In this document: in pieces, positions 17,581 to 28,105 of the stretch
Numbering within the stretch: position 1 is the first letter of the stretch
How the letters are laid out: each line of letters begins with the position of its first letter
NCBI GenBank assembly: GCA_945862145.1
Contig: CAMAXE010000004.1
Span: 62,001 to 126,000, forward strand
Source of the DNA: Klebsiella pneumoniae
GTDB lineage: Bacteria; Pseudomonadota; Gammaproteobacteria; Pseudomonadales; UBA5518
DNA: 64,000 bases
Direction of reading: 5' to 3'
Made by a program: the position numbers and the translations under genes
Notes under the pieces: generated by a model
Seen by the model: the letters and a program-made list of their open reading frames with translations, nothing else
What the model was told of the DNA's origin: nothing
The model's database searches: none

Positions 17581-18873
17581 CTAGAGTCGCTCCTCGTCAA
17601 AGAAGCGCGCCAGCACCCGCGCCAAGGCGTGCGGATCGCTGGCCCCGGCGAGTTCGCGGGGCGAGTGCATCGCCAAGGTAGGCACGCCGACATCCACCGT
17701 GCGTACGCCGACGGCCGCGGCGGTGAGCGGCCCTATGGTGCTGCCGCACGCCATGTCGCTGCGGACGGCAAAAGTCTGCAGTGGCACGCCCTCGGCCTCG
17801 CAGAGCCAGCGCAGCAGCGCGCCGGTCTCGCCGCTGGTGGCGTAACGCTGGTTTGCATTGAGCTTGAGTACCGGGCCCGCGTTCAGCAAGGGACCGTGAT
17901 TAGCGTCGTGCTTGTCGGCAAAGTTGGGATGCACGCCATGGGCGTTATCAGCCGACACCAGCAGCGAGCGGGCGATGGCACGATCGCGCTGCTCCCGGTC
18001 GGGCAGCAGGCGCGCCAGCACGGCGGCCAGCATGGGCCCGGAGGCGCCCACGGCGGACACGCTTCCCACTTCCTCGTGGTCGGTACAGACGAGCAAGGCA
18101 TCCACCGCACCGCTCGCCTCGGCGATGGCCATGGCACCCGCGTAACAGCTCAGCAGATTGTCGAGACGTGCGCCGGCGATGAACTCGCGGTGCAGCCCCA
18201 CCAGCGCCGGTGGCTGGGTGTCGTAGAAACACAGGTCAAAACCAAACACCTGGCGCGCGCCGCAGCCAGGGTGTTCCTCCAGCAGCCGTGCGAGCAGCAG
18301 GGCATCGAAACCACGCGGCTCGCTCGCCTCGGCGCAGAGCAGCACCGGCAGGTGCGTCTGTGCATTGATGGCGCGGCCCTCGTTCGCCGAGCGGTCGAGA
18401 TGAATCGCCAGGCTGGGAATGATCGCGATGGGTGCGTCGAAATCGATCAATGCATGCCCAACCCCCTCGGCGCAGCCATAGCTCACTCTCCCGGCCAGCG
18501 ACAGCTCGCGATCGAACCAGGGATTGAGGAGCGCGCCTCCGTATACCTCGACGCCCAACTGCAGATAGCCATGGCGGCGCAATTCCGGCCGCGGCTTAGG
18601 CTTCAGGCAGGGGCTGTCGGTGTGGGCCCCGACCAGCCGCAGGCCGGTATCGGTGGCTGCGCTGCGGCCTTTCACGAAGGCGATCAGGGACGAGCCATTA
18701 CGTCGCACGAAGTAACGCCCGCCCGCCTCCAGCGACCAGGAATCCGCCTCGGCCAGTTCGCGGAAGCCATGCTCGGCGAGCAGCGCAGAGAGAGCGCGTA
18801 CCGCATGGAAGGGCGTCGGCGACTCGGCGATGAAATCGAGCAAGCCCGTGTTGAATGTCTGCAGGTCTTTCAT
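17581..18873 (-). CDS. apeB: M18-family aspartyl aminopeptidase
   Basis: The protein has 430 residues. M18 hallmarks are [15 protein letters not shown] (zinc ligand His and Asp), the substrate-binding ELSLAGRV region, TDHEEVGS (catalytic Glu pair) and the final HSPRE.. segment with the last His ligand. It is a cytoplasmic dodecameric zinc aminopeptidase that removes N-terminal acidic or hydrophobic residues. Its ATG overlaps the stop of the dehydrogenase gene upstream (4 nt), so the two form an operon. Confidence 0.92.
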   Translation of the reverse strand: MKDLQTFNTGLLDFIAESPTPFHAVRALSALLAEHGFRELAEADSWSLEAGGRYFVRRNGSSLIAFVKGRSAATDTGLRLVGAHTDSPCLKPKPRPELRRHGYLQLGVEVYGGALLNPWFDRELSLAGRVSYGCAEGVGHALIDFDAPIAIIPSLAIHLDRSANEGRAINAQTHLPVLLCAEASEPRGFDALLLARLLEEHPGCGARQVFGFDLCFYDTQPPALVGLHREFIAGARLDNLLSCYAGAMAIAEASGAVDALLVCTDHEEVGSVSAVGASGPMLAAVLARLLPDREQRDRAIARSLLVSADNAHGVHPNFADKHDANHGPLLNAGPVLKLNANQRYATSGETGALLRWLCEAEGVPLQTFAVRSDMACGSTIGPLTAAAVGVRTVDVGVPTLAMHSPRELAGASDPHALARVLARFFDEERL

Positions 18874-19763
18874 TCGAGGCGTCCTCCGCCGTCACGGTGA
18901 CGTTCGAGTCGCGCGAGCAGGCTGGAGGTATCCCAACGACGGCCACCCATTGCCTGGACCTCAGCGTAGAACTGGTCGACCAAGGCAGTCAGCGGCAGGC
19001 TGCTGCCGTTGCGCCGTGACTCCTCCAGCACGATACCGAGATCCTTGCGCATCCAGTCGACGGCGAATCCAAAATCAAAGCGCCCCTCGAGCATGCTGGC
19101 GTAGCGGTTTTCCATCTGCCAGGACTGGGCAGCGCCCTGACGAATCACCTCGACCACAGCACCGGCATCGAGGCCCGAGGCCTGCGCGAAATGCAGCCCC
19201 TCGGCAAGACCTTGCACGATGCCCGCAATGCAGATCTGGTTGACCATCTTGGCGAGCTGCCCGGCACCGGCGGGCCCCAGCAGCCTCGCACAGCGCGCGT
19301 AGCATCCGAGAAATGCCTCGACGGCAGCGAAGGCCTGCGACTCGCCACCGCACATGATCGTGAGTTTGCCGTTCTCTGCTCCGACCTGACCGCCCGAGAC
19401 CGGTGCATCGAGCCAGCCGATGCCTCGCGCGGCACATGTCAGGGCCAATTCACGCGCCAACTCGGCCGATGCGGTGGTGTGATCGACCAAGACCGCGCCC
19501 GGCGCCATCGCATCGAGCAGGCCCTGCGGACCGAGCACGACCTCACGAACGCTGGCGTCATTGCCCAGGCACAGGAAAACGGCCTCTGCGCCTTCTACCG
19601 CTTGCCGGGCGCTGGCAGCCGCGGTGCCGGCGTGGGCTTCACGCCAGCGGGCAGTCTTGGTGTGATCGCGATTGAACACCGCTACGGCATGACCGGCGCG
19701 GGCCAGATGCCCAGCCATCGGGAACCCCATGACGCCCAGACCGACAAAGGCCAGTGATGCCAT
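18870..19763 (-). CDS. beta-hydroxyacid dehydrogenase (3-hydroxyisobutyrate dehydrogenase family)
   Basis: The ATG at 19763 has AGGAG 8 nt upstream and is preferred over an in-frame TTG two codons earlier; 297 residues. The N-terminal Rossmann motif is [14 protein letters not shown]. The substrate loop [16 protein letters not shown] and the catalytic lysine in GQLAKMVNQ follow the family pattern. It should oxidise a small beta-hydroxyacid or reduce a succinic semialdehyde-like substrate with NAD(P). The precise substrate cannot be told. Confidence 0.85.
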   Translation of the reverse strand: MASLAFVGLGVMGFPMAGHLARAGHAVAVFNRDHTKTARWREAHAGTAAASARQAVEGAEAVFLCLGNDASVREVVLGPQGLLDAMAPGAVLVDHTTASAELARELALTCAARGIGWLDAPVSGGQVGAENGKLTIMCGGESQAFAAVEAFLGCYARCARLLGPAGAGQLAKMVNQICIAGIVQGLAEGLHFAQASGLDAGAVVEVIRQGAAQSWQMENRYASMLEGRFDFGFAVDWMRKDLGIVLEESRRNGSSLPLTALVDQFYAEVQAMGGRRWDTSSLLARLERHRDGGGRLE

Positions 19764-19796
19764 CCGCAACTCCTGAAAGGAGGCGCGCGACGCGCC

Positions 19797-20138
19797 TCAG
19801 ACGTAGATATCGATGCCCAGCAATTCGCCGTAAGACGGATCGGTGAGGGTGCCGTTCTTGACGTTCAGATAGGCCGCTATGCCGGGGCGAACAGCCTCGT
19901 CAATCACCTGGCTGAGACGGATACGCTCAGGACGCGCCTCGCGTGCGGGGGCGACTTCGCTGGCGCGCTGAGCGGAGACGGGCTCTGCCTCGACGCGCGT
20001 GAGGCGATCGGTGACGGGCTCTTCGCGGGCCTCGGTCGCCTCGCGACGACGCGCGGACAGCGCGGCGCGCTGGGCCTCGAGCCCGAAGCCGCCCACGCCG
20101 GATGCTGTGGACCCAATACCGATAGCCACCGTTGCCAA
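19797..20138 (-). CDS. short uncharacterised protein
   Basis: The reading frame is open from above 20228, but the likely start is the TTG at 20138 (MATVAIGIGSTASG...; 113 residues), because upstream it overlaps the tsaB end and loses any structure. The N-terminal 20 residues are Gly/Ala/Ser-rich. The middle is Arg/Glu/Ala-rich and probably helical or disordered. The last 45 residues (IRLSQVIDEAVRPGIAAYLN.., GELLGIDIYV) look folded. No clear ribosome site was found and the start is uncertain. It follows tsaB by 50 nt. Function is unknown. Confidence 0.45.
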   Translation of the reverse strand: MATVAIGIGSTASGVGGFGLEAQRAALSARRREATEAREEPVTDRLTRVEAEPVSAQRASEVAPAREARPERIRLSQVIDEAVRPGIAAYLNVKNGTLTDPSYGELLGIDIYV

Positions 20139-20188
20139 GTATCCCGACCGAAGGGGCGGCGCGAGTATATCAGCAGATGTTCCCGAAC

Positions 20189-20896
20189 TCAGCCACGAGA
20201 TGCGGCTTGGGCCTCGCGGGTCTTCCACGCCGAGACGCCGCGCACATAAGCGGGTTCGGCATGCCGGGCCTCGATCCAGAGGGCCGGATCCAGCGTCGCT
20301 GCGATCGTCAGCACGCGGGCCGCGGCAGGGCCCGCCGATTCATCGAGCCGCGAGGCGGGCGGAGAAATCGAGGGGTACTGCGTCCAGCCATCGCCCGCCA
20401 GAACGGTAGTGGCGGGCTCACAGGCCTGCGGGAAGGTGTAGCTATCAACCCGGGCAAGCGGCAGCAGCGGAAGCGGCAGAACGTTTTCGCCGCACCGCAC
20501 GAAGGCCGCGCAGTAGATCTCGCCCATGTGGGCATCAACGGCCACCGCGACATGCGTCTCGACATCCCGGCAGGAGGCCCCGAGATGCGCATCGAGCGCG
20601 ATGGCCTGCAGCGAGCACACCGGAATCAGCGGACGGGACAACGCGAAACCCAGCCCTTGAGCAAAGGCCACGGCGATGCGAACACCGGTAAAAGAACCCG
20701 GGCCACGTCCGAAGGCGATCGCATCCAGCGCCTGGGGCGAGAGACCCGCCTCGGCCAGCAGTTCTGCCGCGAGCGGCAGAATCAGCGCATGGTGTTCGCG
20801 CGGTCGCTCGAGGTTGCGTTCAATGAGGAATCGACCGTCACCGAGTGCCACGCAACAGCGCGGGCCGGAGGCCTCGATGGCGAGGATCAGGGGCAT
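20189..20896 (-). CDS. tsaB: tRNA threonylcarbamoyladenosine biosynthesis protein TsaB
   Basis: The ATG at 20896 gives 235 residues starting MPLILAIEASG, the typical TsaB opening. The ASKHA-fold motifs LDAIAFGRGPGSFTGVRIAV and the VDAHMGEIYCA loop are present. TsaB is the non-catalytic partner of TsaD and, with TsaE, makes t6A37 in ANN-decoding tRNAs. The gene begins about 35 nt past the terminator hairpin of the AlgP-like gene, so it probably has its own start of transcription or uses read-through. Confidence 0.93.
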   Translation of the reverse strand: MPLILAIEASGPRCCVALGDGRFLIERNLERPREHHALILPLAAELLAEAGLSPQALDAIAFGRGPGSFTGVRIAVAFAQGLGFALSRPLIPVCSLQAIALDAHLGASCRDVETHVAVAVDAHMGEIYCAAFVRCGENVLPLPLLPLARVDSYTFPQACEPATTVLAGDGWTQYPSISPPASRLDESAGPAAARVLTIAATLDPALWIEARHAEPAYVRGVSAWKTREAQAASRG

Positions 20897-20930
20897 CGGA
20901 GGGGTACTGCTGCAGGAGAAGTAGCGCTGA

Positions 20931-20972
20931 AACAAAAAGGCCCGCGGATCGGCATGCCGATCACGCGGGCCC
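20931..20972 (-). terminator. Rho-independent terminator after the AlgP-like gene
   Basis: GGCCCGCG at 20939-20946 pairs with CGCGGGCC at 20964-20971. Between them lies the self-complementary 16-mer at 20947-20962, giving a long stem with one bulged base. Read on the minus strand, the hairpin is followed by TTTTTGTT. Its position 22 nt past the AlgP-like stop codon fits a terminator for that gene. Confidence 0.85.
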
Positions 20973-20993
20973 GGGGGCTTCTCGCCGCAGAGG

Positions 20994-21425
20994 TCAGGCC
21001 GCGGGTGCTGCTGCCGGAGCCGCCGGCGCCACAACGGGCGCTGCCACTTTGGGCTTGCGTGCCGCAGGCTTACGCTTGGCACCCTTTTTCTTCGCCGCAG
21101 CAAGTTTAGCTGCGTGACGCTTCTTCACCTCCGCGAGGCGCTTGGCGTTGTGACGTGCACGCTGCTTGACGAAAGCAGCCTTGGTTTTCTCGACGAGCTT
21201 GCCCAAATCGGCACGGGCGCGCTTCTCGAGATCCTTGGCAAGTCCCTTGAGGGCTTTCTCGGCGTCTTTCTCGAGCTGCATCACGCGCTCGGCGAGCGTC
21301 GGTGCGGGCTTCTTCTTGCTCGCGGGCTTCTTCTTGGCTGCGGCCTTTTTGGGCACTGCCTTGGCGGCGGCAGGCTTCTTGGCGACGGGTTTTTTAACGG
21401 CTTTTTTTGCGGGCTTCGTGGCCAT
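20994..21425 (-). CDS. AlgP/histone H1-like Lys-Ala-rich protein
   Basis: The ATG at 21425 has AGGAG 8 nt upstream; 143 residues. Residues 1-55 consist of Lys-Pro-Ala-Ala repeats (KPVAKKPAAAKA.. type), residues 55-100 form a charged helix or coiled coil (LAERVMQLEKDAEKALKGLA), and the tail returns to basic Ala/Pro/Lys repeats. This is the layout of AlgP-like histone H1-type proteins of Pseudomonas and relatives, which bind DNA without sequence preference. It is monocistronic with its own promoter and terminator. Confidence 0.75.
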   Translation of the reverse strand: MATKPAKKAVKKPVAKKPAAAKAVPKKAAAKKKPASKKKPAPTLAERVMQLEKDAEKALKGLAKDLEKRARADLGKLVEKTKAAFVKQRARHNAKRLAEVKKRHAAKLAAAKKKGAKRKPAARKPKVAAPVVAPAAPAAAPAA

Positions 21426-21490
21426 CCAGGGACTCCTCGTGTTTATCGGTCGTGGACGCTGTCGATACGCTTCGATACAGAGTCGTGAAG

Positions 21491-21520
21491 ACCATAGCAC
21501 ACGCCTGAAATTACGAGCAA
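21491..21520 (-). promoter_or_regulatory. putative sigma-70 promoter of the AlgP-like gene
   Basis: On the minus strand TTGCTC (21520-21515) and TATGGT (21496-21491) are separated by 18 nt. They lie about 65 nt before the ATG at 21425, in the 108-bp gap after hemH. The match to TTGACA/TATAAT is fair, and the assignment rests on position. Confidence 0.4.
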
Positions 21521-21533
21521 TCCGCGGCGACGA

Positions 21534-22547
21534 TCAGCTGATCCCGAGCGCAGCACGCGCTACCGCAGCAAGCATGGCCACGTGATCGGCGCGTTCGTTC
21601 AGGCAGGAGATGTAGCGGTACTCGCGCCCACCGCTTTCGATGAACAACTCGCGATTGGCAATGGCCATTTCCTCGAGTGTCTCGAGGCAGTCGGCGGAGA
21701 AGGCCGGACAGATCACGTCCAACGCGTCGACGCCCTCACGCGCGAGCCGGCGCAGCGTCTCGTCGGTATAAGGCTGCAGCCATTTCTGGCGACCGAACCG
21801 TGATTGGAATGCCAGCGTCCATTCCTCAGGCCGCAACTGCAGCGCCTCGGCAAGCAACTCGCCGGTGCGCAGCGACTGCTGCTGATAGGGGTCACCCTTG
21901 CGGACGTTGACCTCCGGGATGCCGTGAAAAGACAGCAGGAGGTGCCCGGAGTTGCCGTGCGTCGCGCGGTACTCGCGCACGCTCGACGCCAGTGCCTCGA
22001 TGTAGCCGGGATGATCGTGGTAGTCGCGCACCAGTGCGAAATGCGGCAGAGGACGCGAGGCCTGCATGAAGCGCGCGACCTGGTCGAACACCGATGCGGT
22101 GGTGGTGGCCGAATACTGCGGATAGAGCGGCAGCACACAGATACGCTGCACGCCCGCCTCGAGCATCTCCCGCAGCACGTCGGCGATGACGGGGCCCTGG
22201 TAACTCATGGCAAGCCGCACCCAGGGCGCCCGGTCCCCCAGCGTATCCCGCAGCAGGTCTTGCAGCGCGGCTCGCTGGCGTTCGCTCACCACGCGCAGCG
22301 GTGAGTCGCCATCCCAGATAGTCTCGTAGGCGTGGGCCACGCGGGCTGCCCGCAGGGGAATCACGATGCCGCGCAGGATCGGCTGCCACAGCAGTGCCGG
22401 CAGCTCGACGACGCGGCGGTCGGAGAGGAACTCGGCCAGGAACGCGCTGACCGCCGTGCGGGTCGGCGCGCGCGGCGTGCCCAGATTCACCAGCATCACG
22501 GCCGTGTCGGGAGCCCATGCGGGCAACAAGGTTTGGTTCTCGCTCAT
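21534..22547 (-). CDS. hemH: ferrochelatase
   Basis: The ATG at 22547 gives 337 residues starting MSENQTLLPAW; the open frame runs further upstream without family similarity. Typical motifs are VMLVNLGTPRAPT near the N-terminus, LLLSFHGIPEVNVRKGDPY with the metal-inserting His, and FQSRFGRQKWLQPYTDETL. It inserts iron into protoporphyrin IX to make haem. It follows adk on the same strand by 37 nt. Confidence 0.95.
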   Translation of the reverse strand: MSENQTLLPAWAPDTAVMLVNLGTPRAPTRTAVSAFLAEFLSDRRVVELPALLWQPILRGIVIPLRAARVAHAYETIWDGDSPLRVVSERQRAALQDLLRDTLGDRAPWVRLAMSYQGPVIADVLREMLEAGVQRICVLPLYPQYSATTTASVFDQVARFMQASRPLPHFALVRDYHDHPGYIEALASSVREYRATHGNSGHLLLSFHGIPEVNVRKGDPYQQQSLRTGELLAEALQLRPEEWTLAFQSRFGRQKWLQPYTDETLRRLAREGVDALDVICPAFSADCLETLEEMAIANRELFIESGGREYRYISCLNERADHVAMLAAVARAALGIS

Positions 22548-22584
22548 GCGGCAATCCAGGGTGGGAGAAAACGCGCTGCGGTGT

Positions 22585-23310
<726 letters not shown>

Positions 23311-23345
23311 TTACAGACCCGCGGAGCCCTAAACAAGCTGCCGGG

Positions 23346-24158
23346 CTACCCGACACGAACCTTCGCCTCGCGCCACAGCGCATCCAGAACCTCAGGATCG
23401 CGGCCCGCGAGCGCCTCGCCCCGCTCGCCAACGACGCTCTCCATGGCCCGGAAACGCCGCTCGAACTTGGCGCTGGCGTGCCGCAGCGCAGACTCGGCGT
23501 CTACGCCAAGATGCCTCGCGAGGTTCACGCAGGTGAACAAAAGGTCGCCGAGCTCGTCCTCGCAGGCCCGCGTGTCGCCCGCCTGCATTGCCTCGACGAG
23601 TTCGGCTATTTCCTCGTCGAGCTTCTCCAGTACGCCGTCCCGGTGCTGCCAGTCGAAGCCTTCGCGGGCGGCCCGTCGCTGCAGTTTTTCGGCACGGGCG
23701 AGAGCCGGCAGGTTGGCAGGCACATCGTCCAGCGCACCGAAGCGGGCACGTGCATGACGGTCTTCCTGCTTGATGCTCTCCCAGCGCTCCCTGATACCGG
23801 CCGTGTCGGGGATCGGACCGGGCGCCCGGACGCTGGCCAGGGTTCCATCAGGAAACACGTGCGGATGCCGGCGCAGGAGTTTGCGGACAATGGCATCGCT
23901 CACATCATCGAGGTCAAAATCACCCCGCTCGGCGGCGATCTGGGCGTAGAAGACCGCCTGAAAAAGATAGTCGCCCAGCTCATCGCGCACCTCGCCGGGC
24001 TCGCCGCGCTCCACGGCATCGGCCAGTTCATAGGCTTCCTCGAGTGTGTGCCGCACCAGGCTGCGCGCATCCTGGGCGAGATCCCAGGGGCAGCCGGTCT
24101 CCGGGTCGCGCAGGCGACGCATGAGTTCGCGCAGATCCGCAATGCCGTGGCGTGACAT
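23346..24158 (-). CDS. mazG: nucleoside triphosphate pyrophosphohydrolase MazG
   Basis: The ATG at 24158 has GGAGA 7 nt upstream; 270 residues, close to the 263 of E. coli MazG. Two tandem MazG domains are visible. The first has LRDPETGCPWDLAQ and the metal-binding LEEAYELADAVE with a later ELGDYLFQAVFYAQ. The second has LDEEIAELVEAM and DELGDLLFTCVNLARH. It hydrolyses (d)NTPs to monophosphates and limits MazF/ppGpp effects in E. coli. Its position after relA is conserved in Gammaproteobacteria, and here the relA copy is gutted. Confidence 0.94.
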   Translation of the reverse strand: MSRHGIADLRELMRRLRDPETGCPWDLAQDARSLVRHTLEEAYELADAVERGEPGEVRDELGDYLFQAVFYAQIAAERGDFDLDDVSDAIVRKLLRRHPHVFPDGTLASVRAPGPIPDTAGIRERWESIKQEDRHARARFGALDDVPANLPALARAEKLQRRAAREGFDWQHRDGVLEKLDEEIAELVEAMQAGDTRACEDELGDLLFTCVNLARHLGVDAESALRHASAKFERRFRAMESVVGERGEALAGRDPEVLDALWREAKVRVG

Positions 24159-24178
24159 AGATGTCTCCGGTAGTGGGT

Positions 24179-24796
24179 TCATTCGAGATGACGGACGGCG
24201 CTGAGCACGCCATCGATGCGGCGGATACGCTCGAGCACGCGACCCAGAGCCCCCAGCGAGCCGATCTCGATGGTGAGCCGCACGTTAGCCAGGCGACGGT
24301 GGCGGTCCACCGTGGTGCCCAAGTCCAGCACGTTGATGCGCTCGTTGCCCAGCAGATTCACCAGATCGCGCAGCAGTCCGGGCCGGTCCTGCGCCACCAC
24401 CTTTACGGCAACGGCGTGCAGCCGTGGCTGTTCGCCCTGCCAGGCGAGCTCCATGATCCGCGCGGGCGCACTGCGGGCAAGCGAGAGCAGCTTGCTGCAG
24501 TCGGCGCGGTGCACGCTCACGCCACGACCACTGGTGACGTAGCCGGATATCGCATCCCCGGGAAGCGGCCGACAGCAGCCGGCGAACTGCGTGAGGAGGT
24601 TGTCGACGCCGGCTTCGAGCATCGGTACGCAAAACAGCCCCGCCACCAGCGACTCATCGTCCAGCCCGAGCAGCGCGAGGATCTCCAGTATGTCCAGAGC
24701 GGCGCGCAGGCGCGGCGAGCCAATGGCCTCGAGCACCCCCGCCGCCGTGTCAGGCAGGCTGTGCAGGAGAGAGTGCGCCTCGCGGATCCGGACCAT
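24179..24796 (-). pseudogene. relA: relA with a large in-frame internal deletion
   Basis: The 205-residue open frame joins two RelA ends. Residues 1-55 resemble the RelA N-terminus (MVRIREAH.., then ALDILEILALLGLDDESLVAGL, the first helices of the HD region). Residues about 63-205 are the C-terminal regulatory part: the zinc-finger segment LLTQFAGCCRPLPGD with HRADC, then an ACT domain (QDRPGLLRDLVNLLGNERINVL). A full RelA has about 740 residues, so the rest of the HD domain, the whole synthetase, TGS and helical domains are gone. The junction lies near 24605-24635. Flanking cysM and mazG are intact and correctly spaced. It cannot make ppGpp. It might act as a ribosome-binding competitor, be decaying, or be an assembly deletion. 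Confidence 0.82.
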
Positions 24797-24810
24797 CTGC
24801 GCCGCGCCGC

Positions 24811-25749
24811 TCAGGCGGCGCCGAACACGCCGGTGGACAGGTAACGGTCGCCGCGGTCGCAGATGATCGCCACGATGAGCGCGTTCTCGGTGGTTGCAGC
24901 CACACGCAGCGCACCGGCCACGGCGCCACCCGCCGACACGCCGCAGAGGATGCCCTCCTCCCGCCCGAGACGGCGCATGGTCTGCTCGGCCTCCGATTGG
25001 CCGATATCGAGTATCAGGTCGACCCGTGCCGGCTCGAAGATGCGGGGCAGGTAGGCCTCAGGCCAGCGACGGATTCCGGGAATACTGGCGCCGGCTTCAG
25101 GCTGCAGTCCCACAATGCAGATGTCGGGGTTGCGCTCCTTCAGGTAGCGCGACACGCCCATGATGGTGCCGGTGGTGCCCATGGAGCTCACGAAATGCGT
25201 GATCCGCCCCCCGGTCTGCTCCCAGAGTTCGGGCCCGGTGCTGTGGTAGTGGGCGAGCGGGTTGTCAGGGTTGGCGAACTGGTCGAGAACCTTGCCATGC
25301 CCTTCTGCCTGCATGCGGAGCGCGAGATCGCGCGCCTCTTCCATGCCTCCCTCGCGGCTCACCTCGATCAGGTCGGCGCCATAGGCGCTCATGGAGAGCT
25401 TGCGCTCCGCGCTCATGTGGGCGGGCATGATCAGCACCATTTTGTAGCCGCGCATCGCGGCGACCATGGCGAGCGCGATGCCGGTATTGCCACTGGTCGC
25501 CTCGATCAGGGTGTCACCGGGGCGAATCTCGCCGCGCTGCTCGGCGCCGATAATCATGCCGAGAGCCGGCCGGTCCTTCACCGATCCGGCGGGGTTATCG
25601 CCCTCGAGCTTGCCGAGGATCGTGTTGCCACGCCCCACCGTCATGCGCTGGAGGCGCACCAGCGGCGTGGCACCCACGGTGGACTCCACGGTGGGGAACT
25701 CGACGCCGGGTGCCGCGGCCAGTGGTGGGTGTTCCGGAGGCGTATTCAT
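24811..25749 (-). CDS. cysM: cysteine synthase B
   Basis: The ATG at 25749 gives 312 residues. The PLP lysine is Lys58 in NPAGSVKDRPA, and the phosphate-binding/asparagine loop is EATSGNTGIALAMV. The later GTTGTIMGVSRYLKE loop is also typical. It makes cysteine from O-acetylserine with sulfide or thiosulfate. It lies 7 nt after recO and 14 nt before the relA remnant, so it is part of the long operon. Confidence 0.93.
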   Translation of the reverse strand: MNTPPEHPPLAAAPGVEFPTVESTVGATPLVRLQRMTVGRGNTILGKLEGDNPAGSVKDRPALGMIIGAEQRGEIRPGDTLIEATSGNTGIALAMVAAMRGYKMVLIMPAHMSAERKLSMSAYGADLIEVSREGGMEEARDLALRMQAEGHGKVLDQFANPDNPLAHYHSTGPELWEQTGGRITHFVSSMGTTGTIMGVSRYLKERNPDICIVGLQPEAGASIPGIRRWPEAYLPRIFEPARVDLILDIGQSEAEQTMRRLGREEGILCGVSAGGAVAGALRVAATTENALIVAIICDRGDRYLSTGVFGAA

Positions 25750-25756
25750 GGGCTTG

Positions 25757-26506
25757 CTACCGATCGGATTCCGGCTCCCATGATACCGGCGCGCGCGCAG
25801 GGCGGAAGTACTCACGGCTGCGCAGAGGGCGCTCGCCAATCACACTGCCCAGCGCCTCGCGCATGAGCCGCCGGGCAAGGCGCCGGGTCACCGGATCGGC
25901 GTAGTCGCCCGCGGCCATCGCCACGATCGCCCAGCCGGGATAGGCGTGGGTCGCGTCAATGCCGGGAGGCTGCGAGACAAAGCCAATCTCGGGGTCAAAG
26001 CCGTAGAAGGCCGTGGGTTCCAGCAGTTCACCGCCCGAGGCCTCGAAGCGAAGATCCACGCCATAGCCGAGCTCGCGCAGCAACAGCAGCTCGAACTCCC
26101 GCAGCAGTGGCTCGTGGTCGGCGGCCTCGGCGAGTCCTGGCAGGAGTGCAGCATAGGCGTCGAAAAGCGCTGCGTGTGGATCCTGCGGTGCCAGCGCCCG
26201 GACCAGCACCTCGTTGATGTAAAGCGCACTGAACAGCCGCTCCCCTGCGACCATGGGCAGAAAAGCCGCCCGATCGGCACCGGTGAGCGTCTTCAGATCG
26301 CCCCGCCCGGACCAGGAAATCACCAAGGACTGGAAAGGCTGCAGCAGGCTGCCAAGGCCCTTCCTGGAACCGCGAGCGGCGCGCGCTACCACCCCGATGC
26401 GTCCGAAATCGCGCGTCAGCAGATCGAGCAACAGACTGCTCTCGCGGTAAGCGCGGCTATGGAGTACGAAGGCGGGCTGGCGGTCGACCCGCACGGCGGC
26501 GCTCAC
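25757..26506 (-). CDS. recO: DNA repair protein RecO
   Basis: The protein has 249 residues. The N-terminal OB fold has the family pattern AFVLHSRAYRESSLLLDLLTRDFGRIGVVARAARG, interrupted here for brevity after ARAARG, followed by LLQPFQ. The helical C-terminal half includes LRELGYGVDL. It anneals SSB-coated DNA and loads RecA with RecR. It starts 4 nt after era. Confidence 0.92.
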   Translation of the reverse strand: MSAAVRVDRQPAFVLHSRAYRESSLLLDLLTRDFGRIGVVARAARGSRKGLGSLLQPFQSLVISWSGRGDLKTLTGADRAAFLPMVAGERLFSALYINEVLVRALAPQDPHAALFDAYAALLPGLAEAADHEPLLREFELLLLRELGYGVDLRFEASGGELLEPTAFYGFDPEIGFVSQPPGIDATHAYPGWAIVAMAAGDYADPVTRRLARRLMREALGSVIGERPLRSREYFRPARAPVSWEPESDR

Positions 26507-26510
26507 GGGC

Positions 26511-27407
26511 TCAGTCGTCCTCGCGGTAACCGAGGCTCGCGAGCGCGCGCTCGTCGTCAGCCCAGCCGCCGCGTACCTTGACCCACAGCCGCAGCATGGC
26601 CTTGCGGCCGATCAACCTCTCGATGTCGATGCGCGCTTCCTGGCCCACGCGCTTCAGCCGGTCACCGCCCTGCCCGATCACGATGGCCTTCTGGCCCTCT
26701 TTCTCGACCAGTATCACGGCGCCGATGTGGGTGCTGCGCTCGCGCTCGCTGTACTCCTCGATCATCACCGCGTTGGCGTAGGGCAACTCGGCGCCCAGCT
26801 GGCGCATGAGTTTCTCGCGCACGATCTCGGCTACCAGAAAGCGCTCGCTGCGGTCGGTGAGCTGGTCGGGCGGAAAGAGATGCGGTCCCTCGGGCAGGGA
26901 GTCGGCGATCTGCTTCTCGAGAGCCTCGAGGTTGTGTCCGCGCAAGGCTGAAACCGGCAGCACGGCCTGGAACAGGTTCATCTCGCCCAAACGGGCGATC
27001 TGGGGCAACAGCTCTGCCTTGTCCTCCAGTCGATCGACCTTGTTCAGCAGAAGCAGCGCCGGCTTGCCGCTGGTCCGCACCTCGGCCAGCACCCGCTCAT
27101 CGTCGTCGGTCCAGCGCGCGCGATCGATCACCATGAGCACCAGATCGACATCGCGCATGGCACTGAGTGCCGCGCGGTTCATGGCGCGGTTGAGGGCGCG
27201 GCCCTCGCCCCGGTGCAGACCGGGGGTATCGACGTAGATTATCTGCAGCTCGTCGCGCGTACTCACACCGAGGATCCGATGGCGCGTCGTCTGGGGTTTG
27301 CGCGAGGTGATGCTGATTTTCTGGCCCAGCAGGTGATTGAGCAGCGTGGATTTGCCCACATTGGGGCGCCCCACAATGGCGACCAGCCCGCAGCGTGTCG
27401 GTGTCAT
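26511..27407 (-). CDS. era: GTPase Era
   Basis: The protein has 298 residues. GTPase motifs are [12 protein letters not shown] (G1), DTPGLHRGE (G3) and LLNKVD (G4), and the C-terminal KH domain has YNAV-type residues replaced by [13 protein letters not shown] with [12 protein letters not shown]. Era matures the 16S rRNA 3' end and assembles the small subunit. The start overlaps the rnc stop by 4 nt, the standard rnc-era coupling. Confidence 0.96.
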   Translation of the reverse strand: MTPTRCGLVAIVGRPNVGKSTLLNHLLGQKISITSRKPQTTRHRILGVSTRDELQIIYVDTPGLHRGEGRALNRAMNRAALSAMRDVDLVLMVIDRARWTDDDERVLAEVRTSGKPALLLLNKVDRLEDKAELLPQIARLGEMNLFQAVLPVSALRGHNLEALEKQIADSLPEGPHLFPPDQLTDRSERFLVAEIVREKLMRQLGAELPYANAVMIEEYSERERSTHIGAVILVEKEGQKAIVIGQGGDRLKRVGQEARIDIERLIGRKAMLRLWVKVRGGWADDERALASLGYREDD

Positions 27408-28105
27408 ACAGTGCTTCCCCGTGACTGTTGCAGGCGTTCGAGCGCGAGGCGTGCGGCCTGCTGCTCGGCAAGGCGGCGATTACGGCCAGTGCCGCCGACC
27501 GGTGTATCCAGACCCTCAACATGGCACTCCACGCGGCAGTCACCGCCGGCGGGATCGGGCATCGCGAGCACCTCATAACGTGGCAGCGGCTGTCGCCGCG
27601 CCTGCAGGAACTCCTGCAGCTCGGTCTTGGGATCCTTGTGCGAGACGGCGGGATCCTGCGCCTCAAGGAGCGGTCCGAACCAGCGCGACACAGCGCCGAG
27701 CGCTGCCTCCGTTCCAGCGTCCAGCTGAATCGCCGCGATCAGGGCCTCGACCGCATCGGCCAGGATCGAGTCACGATCGCGCCCGCCCGCCGAGGCCTCA
27801 CCGCTGCCAAGACGCAGACGCGCACCGATACCGAGCGTGCGACCGACTACCGCGAGGGTTTCCTGCCGCACCAGGTTCGCGCGCAGGCGGCTCAACTGAC
27901 CCTCGCGCAGGTCCGGATAGCGCGTATAGAGTTCTGCGGCTATCGCGAGGTTCAGCAGCGCGTCGCCGAGGAATTCGAGCCGTTCGTTGTGCGTGGCGCC
28001 GAAACTCGGGTGCGTGAGCGCCAGCTCCAACAGGTCTCTCCGGGAAAAGCGGTGACCGAGTGACGCCTCGAAACTGCCGCCGTTCGGGCGGCCCGACTCA
28101 GCCAC
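27404..28105 (-). CDS. rnc: ribonuclease III
   Basis: I choose the GTG at 28105, whose first bases overlap the DUF4845 stop by 8 nt; this gives 233 residues against 226 in E. coli. The catalytic signature [18 protein letters not shown] lies near residues 35-52, and the second acidic cluster [13 protein letters not shown] follows. A C-terminal dsRNA-binding domain ([14 protein letters not shown]..) completes it. It cuts double-stranded RNA, including the rRNA precursor. Confidence 0.94.
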   Translation of the reverse strand: MAESGRPNGGSFEASLGHRFSRRDLLELALTHPSFGATHNERLEFLGDALLNLAIAAELYTRYPDLREGQLSRLRANLVRQETLAVVGRTLGIGARLRLGSGEASAGGRDRDSILADAVEALIAAIQLDAGTEAALGAVSRWFGPLLEAQDPAVSHKDPKTELQEFLQARRQPLPRYEVLAMPDPAGGDCRVECHVEGLDTPVGGTGRNRRLAEQQAARLALERLQQSRGSTV

